From contig DBTQ01000027.1 in NCBI GenBank assembly GCA_002307135.1, forward strand, positions 186,001 to 250,000: DNA of 64,000 bases, read 5' to 3'. The stretch comes from Bacteroidetes bacterium UBA1312. Lineage in GTDB: Bacteria > Bacteroidota > Bacteroidia > Chitinophagales > Chitinophagaceae. Shown here piece by piece: positions 55,695 to 63,905 of the stretch (the stretch's first letter is position 1; every line of letters begins with the position of its first letter). The notes below the pieces were generated by a model. That model was not told where the DNA came from and ran no database searches. It was given only the letters and a program-made list of their open reading frames with translations. Position numbers and translations under genes: made by a program.

Positions 55695-56957
55695 ATGTTA
55701 AAAGAATTTGTTGACGTATTAATTATAGGTGCCGGCCCTTCTGGCTGTGTTTCAGCTTCATATCTGCATAAAAATAACGTGAAAATAAAAATAGTAGAAA
55801 AAACAAAGTTCCCAAGATTGGTGGTGGGAGAAAGCTTGATTCCAAGAGTTATGGATCATTTTGACGAAGCGGGTTTATTTGAGTGCCTTGATGCGATGAA
55901 TTTTGAGAAAAAACTCGGGGCTCGGTTTATTAGGGGAAATGAAATATGTGTATTTGACTTTAGTGATAAATTTTCTAAGGGTTGGGATTGGACCTGGCAG
56001 GTACCTAGAGCCGATTTTGACAATACGATGGCACAGGAAGTTGTTCGTAAAGGCATTGATTTGGAATTTGAATCAGAAGTCGTATCCATTTCTTTTGAAG
56101 GAAAAAACTCTACCACCATTGTCAAAGACAAAGACGGAAATCTTAAAGAAATTCATGCCAAATTCGTCATTGATTCCAGCGGTTATGGAAGAGTTCTCCC
56201 CCGATTACTTGACCTTGATACGCCATCGAAGTTAGACCCACACTCCTCTATATTCACCCATGTAAAAGATATTAACAGACCGGAAGGCGAAGAAGGGACG
56301 CTTATTTCATTTGACATTCTCGAAACAGAGGTTTGGCTTTGGGTTATCCCATTTTCAAATGGCAATACAAGTCTGGGCGTAGTTGGCCCTACCTCATTCA
56401 TCAACTCACTTTCTACAAATAATGACAATGCTACTGCACTTAAAAATGCTATTCAGCTATCCGATTATTATATCAAACGTTTTGGTGGTGTAGATTTTTT
56501 GTTTGAACCTGTAAAATTGGAAAATTATTCCCGCTCTGTAAAAAGAATGTACGGCGATGGTTTTGCATTAACCGGCAATAGCTCTGAATTTTTAGATCCT
56601 GTCTTTTCTTCAGGTGTCGCATTTGCTACCGAATCAGGCATGCTTGCGGCAAAATTATACCTTAAAGAGGCACAGGGTATTGAAGTTGACTGGGAAGAAG
56701 AGTTTACTAATTATATGCGCCGCGGTATTGGGGTATTTACTACTTATGTAAAAGAATGGTACACCGGTAACCTACAAACCCTGTTCTTTCATCACCCGGA
56801 AAATATGGATGTAAAAAGAAAAATCTGTGCCGTGCTCGCAGGTTATGTATGGGACGAAGAAAACCCGTTTGTCAAAAAGCATGATAATGTAATTAAAAAT
56901 ATGGCGACCATTATCAATAACGAAAAGGCAGCCCAAGAAAAAGACCTTAGCAATTAG
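55695..56957 (+). CDS. Flavin-dependent halogenase-like FAD oxidoreductase
   Basis: A 420-residue flavoprotein. GAGPSG (12-17) binds FAD; FPRLVVGESLIPRVM is typical of carrier- or phenol-directed flavin halogenases; EVWLWVIPF has the WxWxIP motif (Trp214, Trp216, Pro219) that marks halogenases over plain monooxygenases. The Lys-Lys before LGARF (72-73) fits the catalytic lysine position. SSEFLDPVFSSGVAFA is the later FAD block. Flexirubins with ring chlorine exist, so ring halogenation is the leading inference; hydroxylation is the alternative. No flavin reductase is nearby. The terminator overlaps its stop codon. Confidence 0.75.
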   Translation: MLKEFVDVLIIGAGPSGCVSASYLHKNNVKIKIVEKTKFPRLVVGESLIPRVMDHFDEAGLFECLDAMNFEKKLGARFIRGNEICVFDFSDKFSKGWDWTWQVPRADFDNTMAQEVVRKGIDLEFESEVVSISFEGKNSTTIVKDKDGNLKEIHAKFVIDSSGYGRVLPRLLDLDTPSKLDPHSSIFTHVKDINRPEGEEGTLISFDILETEVWLWVIPFSNGNTSLGVVGPTSFINSLSTNNDNATALKNAIQLSDYYIKRFGGVDFLFEPVKLENYSRSVKRMYGDGFALTGNSSEFLDPVFSSGVAFATESGMLAAKLYLKEAQGIEVDWEEEFTNYMRRGIGVFTTYVKEWYTGNLQTLFFHHPENMDVKRKICAVLAGYVWDEENPFVKKHDNVIKNMATIINNEKAAQEKDLSN

Positions 56958-56971
56958 CTAAGGTCTTTTTT
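56938..56971 (+). terminator. Terminator overlapping the end of the halogenase-like gene
   Basis: A 14-bp inverted repeat (56938-56951 with 56957-56970), core GACCTTAGC/GCTAAGGTC, loop of 5 nt, followed by a T-run. The left arm encodes the last codons and the loop contains part of the stop codon; the hairpin also faces the convergent downstream gene. Confidence 0.85.
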
Positions 56972-56988
56972 CATGAAGATGTAATGGT

Positions 56989-57597
56989 TTAAAACGCATT
57001 TTTGACGAGCAATTTTGCCAACGATTTACCTGTTTTAGCATAGCCTTCGCCAATACGACTTTCGTTACTAAAGTTGTTGCCAAATTGAGTGCCCGGAGCT
57101 TCATTACTGGTTATTTCCAGTAAAACATTTTGTTTATTAGCTGTTTCCACAAATTTTAATACAGTAGAAACCTTTGCTTTTTCCTTCATTACATATGCAT
57201 CCCATCCCGGGTAAATCCATACCGTTTCAACGATGAGGGTATATTTCGCTTTTTCTGAATTTTGCTGAAATACTACACCCACTCTCTTTTTGGAAAATAT
57301 GGTATTCACCAATTCCATAAATTTAGGCTCCCAGATCATTTCTTTGCTTGATGCCCATTTTTTACTCCAGCTATCGCCAACACCCGGAGTTTTTTTATTC
57401 AAGTCGTTACGCCTTTCTGTTACATACGCTTCTTCTGTTTTATTGTCTTTCATCAGCTTCATGTTGCTGTAATCAAAGCGGACATTGACCTCTTTCTGGT
57501 CTTTCAGAAAGCCGAAATCACCCTTGGTAACATTCATATCCTGAGCAGTAACCATACCTGAAGCAAACAGGCATAGCAATACGAGTATCCTTCTCAT
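56989..57597 (-). CDS. Exported protein of unknown function
   Basis: A 202-residue protein with a signal peptide (cleavage after VTAQ, about 19). The mature chain contains KWASSKEMIWEPKFMELVNTIF, TLIVETVWIYPGWDAYVM and a glycine-rich end (GYAKTGKSLAKLLVKNAF). The alternating strands suggest a periplasmic or outer-membrane-associated beta protein, but no family was recognised. It converges on the halogenase-like gene and is not clearly part of the pigment cluster. Confidence 0.6.
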   Translation of the reverse strand: MRRILVLLCLFASGMVTAQDMNVTKGDFGFLKDQKEVNVRFDYSNMKLMKDNKTEEAYVTERRNDLNKKTPGVGDSWSKKWASSKEMIWEPKFMELVNTIFSKKRVGVVFQQNSEKAKYTLIVETVWIYPGWDAYVMKEKAKVSTVLKFVETANKQNVLLEITSNEAPGTQFGNNFSNESRIGEGYAKTGKSLAKLLVKNAF

Positions 57598-57688
57598 TTT
57601 AGTTTATTTTAAAATCAAGTCCAAAGATATTATTTTTCTATGGAACAAAAGAAAGGCTGCCCGAAAACGAACAGCCTTATCAATTTAG

Positions 57689-57759
57689 AGGTCGAGAGCG
57701 GATTCGAACCGCTGTACGAGCTTTTGCAGAGCTCTGCCTAGCCACTCGGCCACCCGACC
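57689..57759 (-). tRNA. tRNA-Cys (GCA)
   Basis: Read on the minus strand from 57759: acceptor GGTCGGG pairs with CTCGACC (one G-U) and the discriminator base is U, as in tRNA-Cys. The anticodon loop CTGCAAA gives anticodon GCA, and the T-arm has GCGGTTCGAATCCGC. No CCA is encoded. It stands alone between the exported protein and the LytTR regulator gene. Confidence 0.96.
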
Positions 57760-57862
57760 ACTTTTATTTGTGGATTGCAAATGTAAGGAAAAAGTTTTTA
57801 CAGCAACAAGATTTTTTAAGTAAAACAGAAAAACAATTTTATAGCTCATGTGCAGTATCTCA

Positions 57863-58600
57863 TCACCAACCTAATAGTGATTTCAATCGTGCCATACCTG
57901 TCTGGCTAACGGCAATCTTCATTCCACAATGCAGTAAAGCAATATGACTATTTTTTTCATAAGGTTCTATGCGCAACAATTGTTTGACCGGCATCAAATA
58001 AGAGCGATGAATACGAACAAAAAGACTTGGATCCAGTGTTTGTTCGATATGCCCCAAAGTGCTTTTTTTCAAGAAGCTGGCATCTTTAGTTACGATCTTT
58101 ACATAATCGTCATTCGCTTCTATATAGTGTATATCATCGGAAGGGATGATGCGAATATTACCTTTATCTTTCACTACTATGCGGTGCTGGTAACCTTCAT
58201 ATACTTGTTCTTGCAGCATGTTCTGCACGGATGCTACATTGCTATAAAGTGCTTGGTGCATACACTTCTGAATAGCTTTATCAAATCTTTCACGTGTAAT
58301 TGGCTTGAGCAAATAATCTACCGCATGAGCTTCAAAAGCCTTTAAAGCATAATCATCGAAAGCAGTCGTAAAGATGACTGCGGGTGGCTTATCCAACATT
58401 TCAAGCAATTCAAAACCATTGATCTTAGGCATTTGAATATCCAAAAAAATCAAATCAGGATTATGTTGTTGAATGCTCTTAAAAGCATCAAACCCGTCGG
58501 CACAAGCATCGACAATTTCAAAATCCGGATAATTTTTAAGCAATGATTTGATCAATTCCCTTGCTAAAGGCTCATCGTCTATCACTATTACCTTGTACAT
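57863..58600 (-). CDS. LytTR-family response regulator
   Basis: A 245-residue two-component regulator. The receiver domain has DDEP at 8-11 and the phospho-acceptor Asp54 (LIFLDIQMPKI); Lys near 108 (LLKPI) completes the site. The C-terminal LytTR DNA-binding domain spans about 135-243 (DIHYIEANDDYVKIVT, FVRIHRSYLMPV). It is encoded 5 bp after its sensor kinase. Targets are unknown; the LiaF-like gene at the head of the operon is a likely one. Confidence 0.93.
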   Translation of the reverse strand: MYKVIVIDDEPLARELIKSLLKNYPDFEIVDACADGFDAFKSIQQHNPDLIFLDIQMPKINGFELLEMLDKPPAVIFTTAFDDYALKAFEAHAVDYLLKPITRERFDKAIQKCMHQALYSNVASVQNMLQEQVYEGYQHRIVVKDKGNIRIIPSDDIHYIEANDDYVKIVTKDASFLKKSTLGHIEQTLDPSLFVRIHRSYLMPVKQLLRIEPYEKNSHIALLHCGMKIAVSQTGMARLKSLLGW

Positions 58601-58605
58601 ATTAT

Positions 58606-59637
58606 TTATTGGGGTATTTGTATGATGGTAGTAAATGTATTTTCTGTCTTTTGTATTTCGAGCAAATCGGCTCGCGCATATAATAATTGTAATCGACGTC
58701 GAATTCCTTCTAAACCAAAGCCTGTGCCTCTGGGTGTCTGTACAGTACTATCAAAAGGGTTTTCAATCGTTATGTGCAGTAATTGATCCTTAAGCTGAAT
58801 TTGAATTTTAATGAGCACCTTCCCTACATTGCCATATAACCCAAATTTAATTGCATTTTCTAAAATTGGTTGTAGTATAAATGCCGGAAGTGCAGCAGCA
58901 TCAACATCATCACCCGCTTTATCAATAACTACATTGAGCCTATCGCCAAATCTTAATGACTCAATACATAAGTAAGATTCGATATAGGTCAATTCATCCA
59001 ACACATTGGTTTGCTCCTGCGTTTCTCTCCTGACCGACAATCGTAAAAAATCAGAAAGCCGCCCCACCATTTCTTGTGCCCGCTCAGCATCTATCAATAT
59101 TAAGGCGTTAATAGAGTTGAGGCTGTTGTATAAAAAATGCGGTTGAAGTTGTTGTCGAAGTCTAAACAATTCGGCCTCCCGAAGACTTATTGTCGCATTT
59201 TGATGCAATTCAATATCCCTTTTAAAATCAGCCTGTCTTTTAACTAATACGGTTGTATGAGCCAGCCATCCAAGGCTCAACCAGGAAGATAAAAAGCGGA
59301 TATACTTTGTCTGATCAATATATACTTGATAACTAAGGTCCTTTTTAAGCAAAATGTGATTGAGTAAAAATTCGCTGAGCCCAAACAAAATAATCACTGC
59401 AAAAAATGCCAGAAAATTAGCATGTAATATGGATAATACTTTGGTAGGATACAAACGTATGCGCCAAGCCAATAGCCGACTAAGTATTGCTGCTAAGCAT
59501 AAGTTTGTAACAACATCAATAGTTATTATTCTGACATCCAAATGCTCAGCAGCATGTACACCAAGTACAAGCAAACTAGTACCAAAAAGCAATAATGGCA
59601 ATAACAGGAAGCGTATATGTTTGTTTATAAAATCCAA
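58606..59637 (-). CDS. LytS-type sensor histidine kinase
   Basis: A 343-residue membrane kinase. Four hydrophobic segments cover about 8-125. LQPHFLYNSLNSINAL (His167) is the His_kinase (PF06580-type) phospho-acceptor box, and ILQPILENAIKFG plus GTGFGLEGIRRRL are the N and G2 ATP-binding boxes. There is no extracytoplasmic sensor domain of any size, so it probably senses membrane state or a membrane partner, such as the LiaF-like protein encoded next to it. Confidence 0.92.
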   Translation of the reverse strand: MDFINKHIRFLLLPLLLFGTSLLVLGVHAAEHLDVRIITIDVVTNLCLAAILSRLLAWRIRLYPTKVLSILHANFLAFFAVIILFGLSEFLLNHILLKKDLSYQVYIDQTKYIRFLSSWLSLGWLAHTTVLVKRQADFKRDIELHQNATISLREAELFRLRQQLQPHFLYNSLNSINALILIDAERAQEMVGRLSDFLRLSVRRETQEQTNVLDELTYIESYLCIESLRFGDRLNVVIDKAGDDVDAAALPAFILQPILENAIKFGLYGNVGKVLIKIQIQLKDQLLHITIENPFDSTVQTPRGTGFGLEGIRRRLQLLYARADLLEIQKTENTFTTIIQIPQ

Positions 59638-59683
59638 AAGAAATTACCCGTTTTTAAAAATTCAAATAGCCATTTTTTTTTAG

Positions 59684-60430
59684 CTAGTAAGATTTTATTT
59701 CGATACCTCCGAAGGTAACAGAACCACGTAACAGCAGTGTTTTCGGATGAGCTGCATCAGATACGGTACGCAATACCCGTTTATCCTCAAATGCACCAAA
59801 CATTACTTCCACTTCATTAATAACTTCCCAATGAGATGGTATAATTATTTCTACGCCACCAAACAATACTTTAAGATCAAGTACCATTGGCTGGGTAGTA
59901 CTATCTGCCTGCATTAGGTTAATTTCTAAACCGCCACAAATAGTTGATGCGTTAACTCCTTTAAATTGCTTGGATGTTATTATTTCTTTTCTGCCGCCAA
60001 ATGTTGCATCTATATTCAAATAATCTGTATTACTAATGGTAGCATCATCAATGTTTGCTTCAAACCCGGACGTTTTTTGCCAGGCCTTACTACTCAAATC
60101 AGCAAAACGTTTTTTGGGTCTCAAAGCAATAAATAAGCCACCTCCAATAAGCATTAATGGCCAAAATAAATTAGTGGATGGTTGTCCAAAAATCATAAAT
60201 TCAGGAACAATATTTGCCAGTCCGATTGCGATCAATATATATGCACCCGGCTTGCGAAATTGGTGTTTAACCCCACTCATTATCCCTATAAGGATTAAAA
60301 AGAGCGGCCAAATCTGAAAACCAAAATGAATGACATTAAATTGTCTAAGAAGAAATAAAATACCGGCAGCTGCAAGCAATATTCCAATAAATACATTTCC
60401 ATTACGTCTTTTGTGATAATAATTATCCAT
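59684..60430 (-). CDS. LiaF-like membrane protein (cell wall stress response type)
   Basis: A 248-residue protein with four N-terminal helices (about 12-110; FIGILLAAAGILFLLRQF, WPLFLILIGI, LFWPLMLIGGGLFIAL) and a C-terminal repeated beta region (TFGGRKEI, ICGGLEINL, LFGGVEIIIP, TFGGIEIKS). This is the DUF5668/LiaF C-terminal arrangement. LiaF proteins in Firmicutes hold back a sensor kinase of cell-envelope stress; here a LytS-type kinase follows within 50 bp, so a similar role is plausible. Confidence 0.78.
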   Translation of the reverse strand: MDNYYHKRRNGNVFIGILLAAAGILFLLRQFNVIHFGFQIWPLFLILIGIMSGVKHQFRKPGAYILIAIGLANIVPEFMIFGQPSTNLFWPLMLIGGGLFIALRPKKRFADLSSKAWQKTSGFEANIDDATISNTDYLNIDATFGGRKEIITSKQFKGVNASTICGGLEINLMQADSTTQPMVLDLKVLFGGVEIIIPSHWEVINEVEVMFGAFEDKRVLRTVSDAAHPKTLLLRGSVTFGGIEIKSY

Positions 60431-60462
60431 TGTTTTTATTTTTAAAATTTTAATTGATAACC

Positions 60463-60470
60463 CAAAAGTA
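60463..60470 (-). promoter_or_regulatory. -7 element for the LiaF-LytST operon
   Basis: CAAAAGTA is TACTTTTG on the minus strand (TAnnTTTG). GTTTTC, a weak -33 candidate, lies 19 bp upstream (complement of 60490-60495). The ATG at 60430 is 33 bp downstream. Confidence 0.5.
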
Positions 60471-60586
60471 ATATCCTAATATAATGTAGGAAAACTGTAT
60501 TAGGCTATAGGTATTGCAATATCGGTAAACACCGTGAATGTATCGGTAAAATTTGAAGTTACTTATAAATGAGCGATACACCATAT

Positions 60587-60615
60587 TTTCAATTCTCCAT
60601 TAAAGATTACATTTG
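60587..60615 (+). promoter_or_regulatory. Promoter of the PaaZ-like gene
   Basis: TACATTTG at 60608-60615 is an exact -7 match, with TTTC at 60587-60590 in the -33 position (17-bp spacer). The start of transcription, about 60622, lies after the first in-frame ATG at 60613 and before the one at 60646, which decides the translation start. Confidence 0.6.
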
Positions 60616-60645
60616 TGTTCCAAAATTTCAAAAACAAATCGGTAT

Positions 60646-62700
60646 ATGGCTAATAAATTAGAAAATTATATTCTGGGTAATTGGATAACAGGCGACGGAG
60701 ATGGTCAGGCACTATATAATGCCGTTAATGGCGACACGGTCGCTTATGCATCAACTAAAGGAATTGACTTTGCCGGCATATTGGATTATGGACGAAAAGT
60801 AGGCAACCCTGCATTACGAAAAATGACATTTCAAGAACGCGGATTAATGCTAAAAGCCTTAGCCATGTATCTGCGCGAACATCTGGATGAGTTCTACAGC
60901 ATCAGTTATCAAACAGGTGCAACTAAAGCCGATAGTTGGGTGGATATAGAAGGCGGTATTGGCAACCTTTTTGCCAATGCATCTTTGCGTCGCAAATTTC
61001 CGGACACTTCTTTTTGCTTGGATGGTGAAGCTCATTTGTTAGGTAAAAATGGCACTTTTATGGGACACCACTTATTGATTCCCAAAGAAGGCGTTGCAGT
61101 CCATATCAATGCTTTCAATTTTCCTGTTTGGGGGATGTTGGAAAAAATTGCGGTCAATCTTTTGGCGGGCGTACCTGCTATTGTCAAACCGGCTTCTGTT
61201 ACCTCATTTCTTACTGAAGCTGTTGTAAAGAAAATCGCGCAGTCAAAAATTCTTCCCGATGGTGCATTACAATTAATTTGCGGTTCGGCAGGTGATATTC
61301 TTGATCATGTTAATGCTCAGGATGTAGTCACATTTACAGGTTCCGCATCCACAGGTTTAATGTTGAAATCAAACAAAAGAATACTAGAAGAGAGTGTGCC
61401 ATTCAATATGGAGGCAGACTCGCTCAACTGTATGGTACTAGGTGCAGATGTAACACCTGATATGCCGGAATGGGATATTTTCATCAAGGAGGTACGTAAA
61501 GAAATGACCACGAAATGTGGGCAGAAATGTACAGCTGTACGCAGAATATTTGTACCTGAAAATAAAATTGAAGATGTTCAAATAGCCTTATCAAAAGCTC
61601 TTGCACAAACCACTATTGGTAATCCATTGAATGAAAAAGTTCGTATGGGTGCACTGGCAGGCATGTCTCAAAAAGAAGAAGTAATGGCTCAAGTGCAAAA
61701 ATTACTTGCCGCCTCTCAAATAATCTACGGCTCAATGGAAAGTGTTGCAGGACTAATAGATGCCGATGCCAGCAAAGGCGCATTTATGAATCCGCTGTTA
61801 TTACTGAACGAACATCCATTCGAGGCTATTGCTACGCATGAAGTGGAAGCTTTTGGTCCTGTATCTACCTTAATGCCCTATAAAACAATTGACGACGCGA
61901 TTGCGTTAGCAAAACTAGGAAAAGGTTCTTTATGCAGTTCTATCATTACTGCCGATAATAATATTGCCACACAATACGTATTGGGTGCAGGCATGTATCA
62001 TGGCCGGATATTGGTATTAAATAATGATTGTGCAAAAGAAAGCACAGGACATGGATCTCCACTGCCTTTGTTGGTACATGGTGGTCCTGGTCGTGCAGGC
62101 GGAGGAGAGGAAATGGGCGGTCTTCGTGGTGTAAAGCACTATATGCAAAGGGTTGCCATCCAAGGTTCTCCCAGCATGTTAACTGCAATTTCACAGCAGT
62201 ACCAACAAGGAGCCAAAGGCAATGTTGATGGTGTACATCCATTCAAAAAAATGTTTGAAGACTTAAAAATCGGTGATCAAATCGTTACTGATCGACGTGT
62301 GATTACCAGTGAAGACATTGATAAATTTGCAGACCTGAGCGGCGATCATTTTTATGCGCACATGAAGGATACTAATTTCGAAGGAACAATGTTTACGCAT
62401 CAGGTAGCTCATGGTTATTTCATCATGAGCGTAGCTGCGGGATTGTTTGTTGATAGTTATGAAATGAATCCTGTACTCTTGAATTATGGTATTGACGAAT
62501 TGAGGTTTACTAAACCTGTTTATCCTGGCACCAGCGTTTATGTTCGCTTCTCCTGTAAAGAAAAAATCCAACAAGAGCGTAAAGATGAACTTGATATTCC
62601 AAAAGGTATCGTTAAATGGCTGGTAGAAATTTTTGATGAAACAGATGAACCACTAGTAGGGATTGCTACAATTTTGACAATGGTAAAAATGAAAGGCTAG
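60646..62700 (+). CDS. paaZ: PaaZ-like bifunctional aldehyde dehydrogenase/enoyl-CoA hydratase
   Basis: A 684-residue protein. The N-terminal aldehyde dehydrogenase domain (about 1-510) shows NAFNFPVWG, FTGSASTG and the catalytic Cys in TTKCGQKCTAVRR. The C-terminal MaoC hotdog domain (about 535-684) has FADLSGDHFYAHM, the hydratase Asp/His motif. In phenylacetate degradation PaaZ opens the oxepin ring and oxidises the aldehyde. No other paa genes are in the window; the enzyme may serve another ring-cleaved CoA ester. The start at 60646 is preferred over 60613 because of the promoter position. Confidence 0.88.
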   Translation: MANKLENYILGNWITGDGDGQALYNAVNGDTVAYASTKGIDFAGILDYGRKVGNPALRKMTFQERGLMLKALAMYLREHLDEFYSISYQTGATKADSWVDIEGGIGNLFANASLRRKFPDTSFCLDGEAHLLGKNGTFMGHHLLIPKEGVAVHINAFNFPVWGMLEKIAVNLLAGVPAIVKPASVTSFLTEAVVKKIAQSKILPDGALQLICGSAGDILDHVNAQDVVTFTGSASTGLMLKSNKRILEESVPFNMEADSLNCMVLGADVTPDMPEWDIFIKEVRKEMTTKCGQKCTAVRRIFVPENKIEDVQIALSKALAQTTIGNPLNEKVRMGALAGMSQKEEVMAQVQKLLAASQIIYGSMESVAGLIDADASKGAFMNPLLLLNEHPFEAIATHEVEAFGPVSTLMPYKTIDDAIALAKLGKGSLCSSIITADNNIATQYVLGAGMYHGRILVLNNDCAKESTGHGSPLPLLVHGGPGRAGGGEEMGGLRGVKHYMQRVAIQGSPSMLTAISQQYQQGAKGNVDGVHPFKKMFEDLKIGDQIVTDRRVITSEDIDKFADLSGDHFYAHMKDTNFEGTMFTHQVAHGYFIMSVAAGLFVDSYEMNPVLLNYGIDELRFTKPVYPGTSVYVRFSCKEKIQQERKDELDIPKGIVKWLVEIFDETDEPLVGIATILTMVKMKG

Positions 62701-62716
62701 GTTACTTATAGTTTAC

Positions 62717-62761
62717 TTTATAAAATAAGGCGCACGACTTGTTTGCGCCTTATTTTATAAA
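62717..62761. terminator. Bidirectional palindromic terminator
   Basis: A perfect 18-bp inverted repeat (62717-62734 with 62744-62761), core AAGGCGCA/TGCGCCTT, loop of 9 nt, with A/T tracts on the outer side of both arms. It separates the convergent PaaZ-like and lipoprotein genes. Confidence 0.9.
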
Positions 62762-62775
62762 CCACCTTTTCCAAA

Positions 62776-63714
62776 TTAGTAAGGCATAATGATGGTTTTA
62801 GAACCACCACCAACTCCTGTCCATACAACTTTGAAATAATAAGTACCGGTTGTTCCTGGGCATGATGTTGCAGCTCCTGTCGCATCAAGTCCATAAGTAG
62901 TTTCGGCAGTAAACAATGGATTAGTATGCAGTGTAACACCACTCACCAATCTGTAATCACAATCCTGACGAACAACTAATGGTGTTGTAATTTCACACGT
63001 AAATACACGACCTTTTCTATTAGTACCCCATTCTGAAATATCTGTCTTAGCACCATCTGTATGTGTACCTCTGGTAGAGATGATTACACCGCCGCTATAA
63101 GTAAATTCTCTTCTTTTTGCTACTTGCCAAGAACGAACTGTTCCGTCATCAAAAGTTATGGTCATACCACTGCTCTCAATAGTGTGTACAATAGATGTAC
63201 CTAATGTAGCCAAATCTCTCAAAAGACCGCCTTTTACATTAGTTACAGTATGTGAGCCATTAATCAACATTGACTTACCATCGCGAGTTCTTGTGATTTT
63301 CAAACTGTCATACGTTACTGTAATCCTAGCACCAAGATCTTTCCAATATACCCCGGCAGGGATAGATACCACCACTACCCCTGTACGTGAAAAGGCAGGA
63401 TGACAAGATGTAGTACCATCATAAGTAATAGTAATGGTGCGTGGGCTACTTGTTGAATCAACAACTATTGTTGCATCACAAATCGTACCCGTTGTCTTTC
63501 CAGTTATTAATGAGCCACTCGCCTCTAAACTCGAGTTGACATCATCCGCCACAGCATCTACCTGCGACGAAAAACGGGACTGGTCATCTGACTGCGTCGA
63601 TGCTTCGGCTGCAGTAGTAGTGTCGTCGGTGCCGGATTTGTCTTTTTTGCAAGAGACAAAAACCGCCGACAAAGAAAAGGCAACAAAGAGTAAGCTTACA
63701 ATTTTCTTTTTCAT
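62776..63714 (-). CDS. Lipoprotein of unknown function
   Basis: A 312-residue protein. The signal ends in SAVFVSCKK, lipidated Cys at about 22, followed by KKDKSGTDD, a typical surface-lipoprotein start. A Thr/Ser/Asp-rich linker (about 27-60) precedes a beta-rich domain with short repeats (TVTNVKGG, TITFDDGTVRSW, KVVWTGVGGGSKTI). Several cysteines (CDAT, TSCHP, FTCEI, QDCDY, TSCPG) may pair. No enzyme motif was recognised. It should sit on the periplasmic or outer face of the outer membrane. Confidence 0.7.
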   Translation of the reverse strand: MKKKIVSLLFVAFSLSAVFVSCKKDKSGTDDTTTAAEASTQSDDQSRFSSQVDAVADDVNSSLEASGSLITGKTTGTICDATIVVDSTSSPRTITITYDGTTSCHPAFSRTGVVVVSIPAGVYWKDLGARITVTYDSLKITRTRDGKSMLINGSHTVTNVKGGLLRDLATLGTSIVHTIESSGMTITFDDGTVRSWQVAKRREFTYSGGVIISTRGTHTDGAKTDISEWGTNRKGRVFTCEITTPLVVRQDCDYRLVSGVTLHTNPLFTAETTYGLDATGAATSCPGTTGTYYFKVVWTGVGGGSKTIIMPY

Positions 63715-63905
63715 AAGATTGTTGTTTAGAAATTAGTGAATGAACTGCATTGACTTCAACTTTATTCCAAAGTTTAAAGATCCGTTAAAAAAAGGAGCGA
63801 CATTCATTCAAATAACAACTGGTTAGCATTTCAGATTGTAAATGATGCGCTGACAGGAACGGAACAACAAGGAATATAAAATATATGCACAAATAGTGAT
63901 AGACA

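Noticed and set aside
57944..58345. 133-codon plus-strand frame
   Set aside because: Antisense to the LytTR response regulator, whose domains are intact; cysteine- and phenylalanine-rich shadow.
25769..62700. Phenylacetate degradation, suggested by PaaK-like and PaaZ-like genes
   Set aside because: They are 34 kb apart, in different units, with no epoxidase or isomerase genes; the ligase fits activation of coumarate better.
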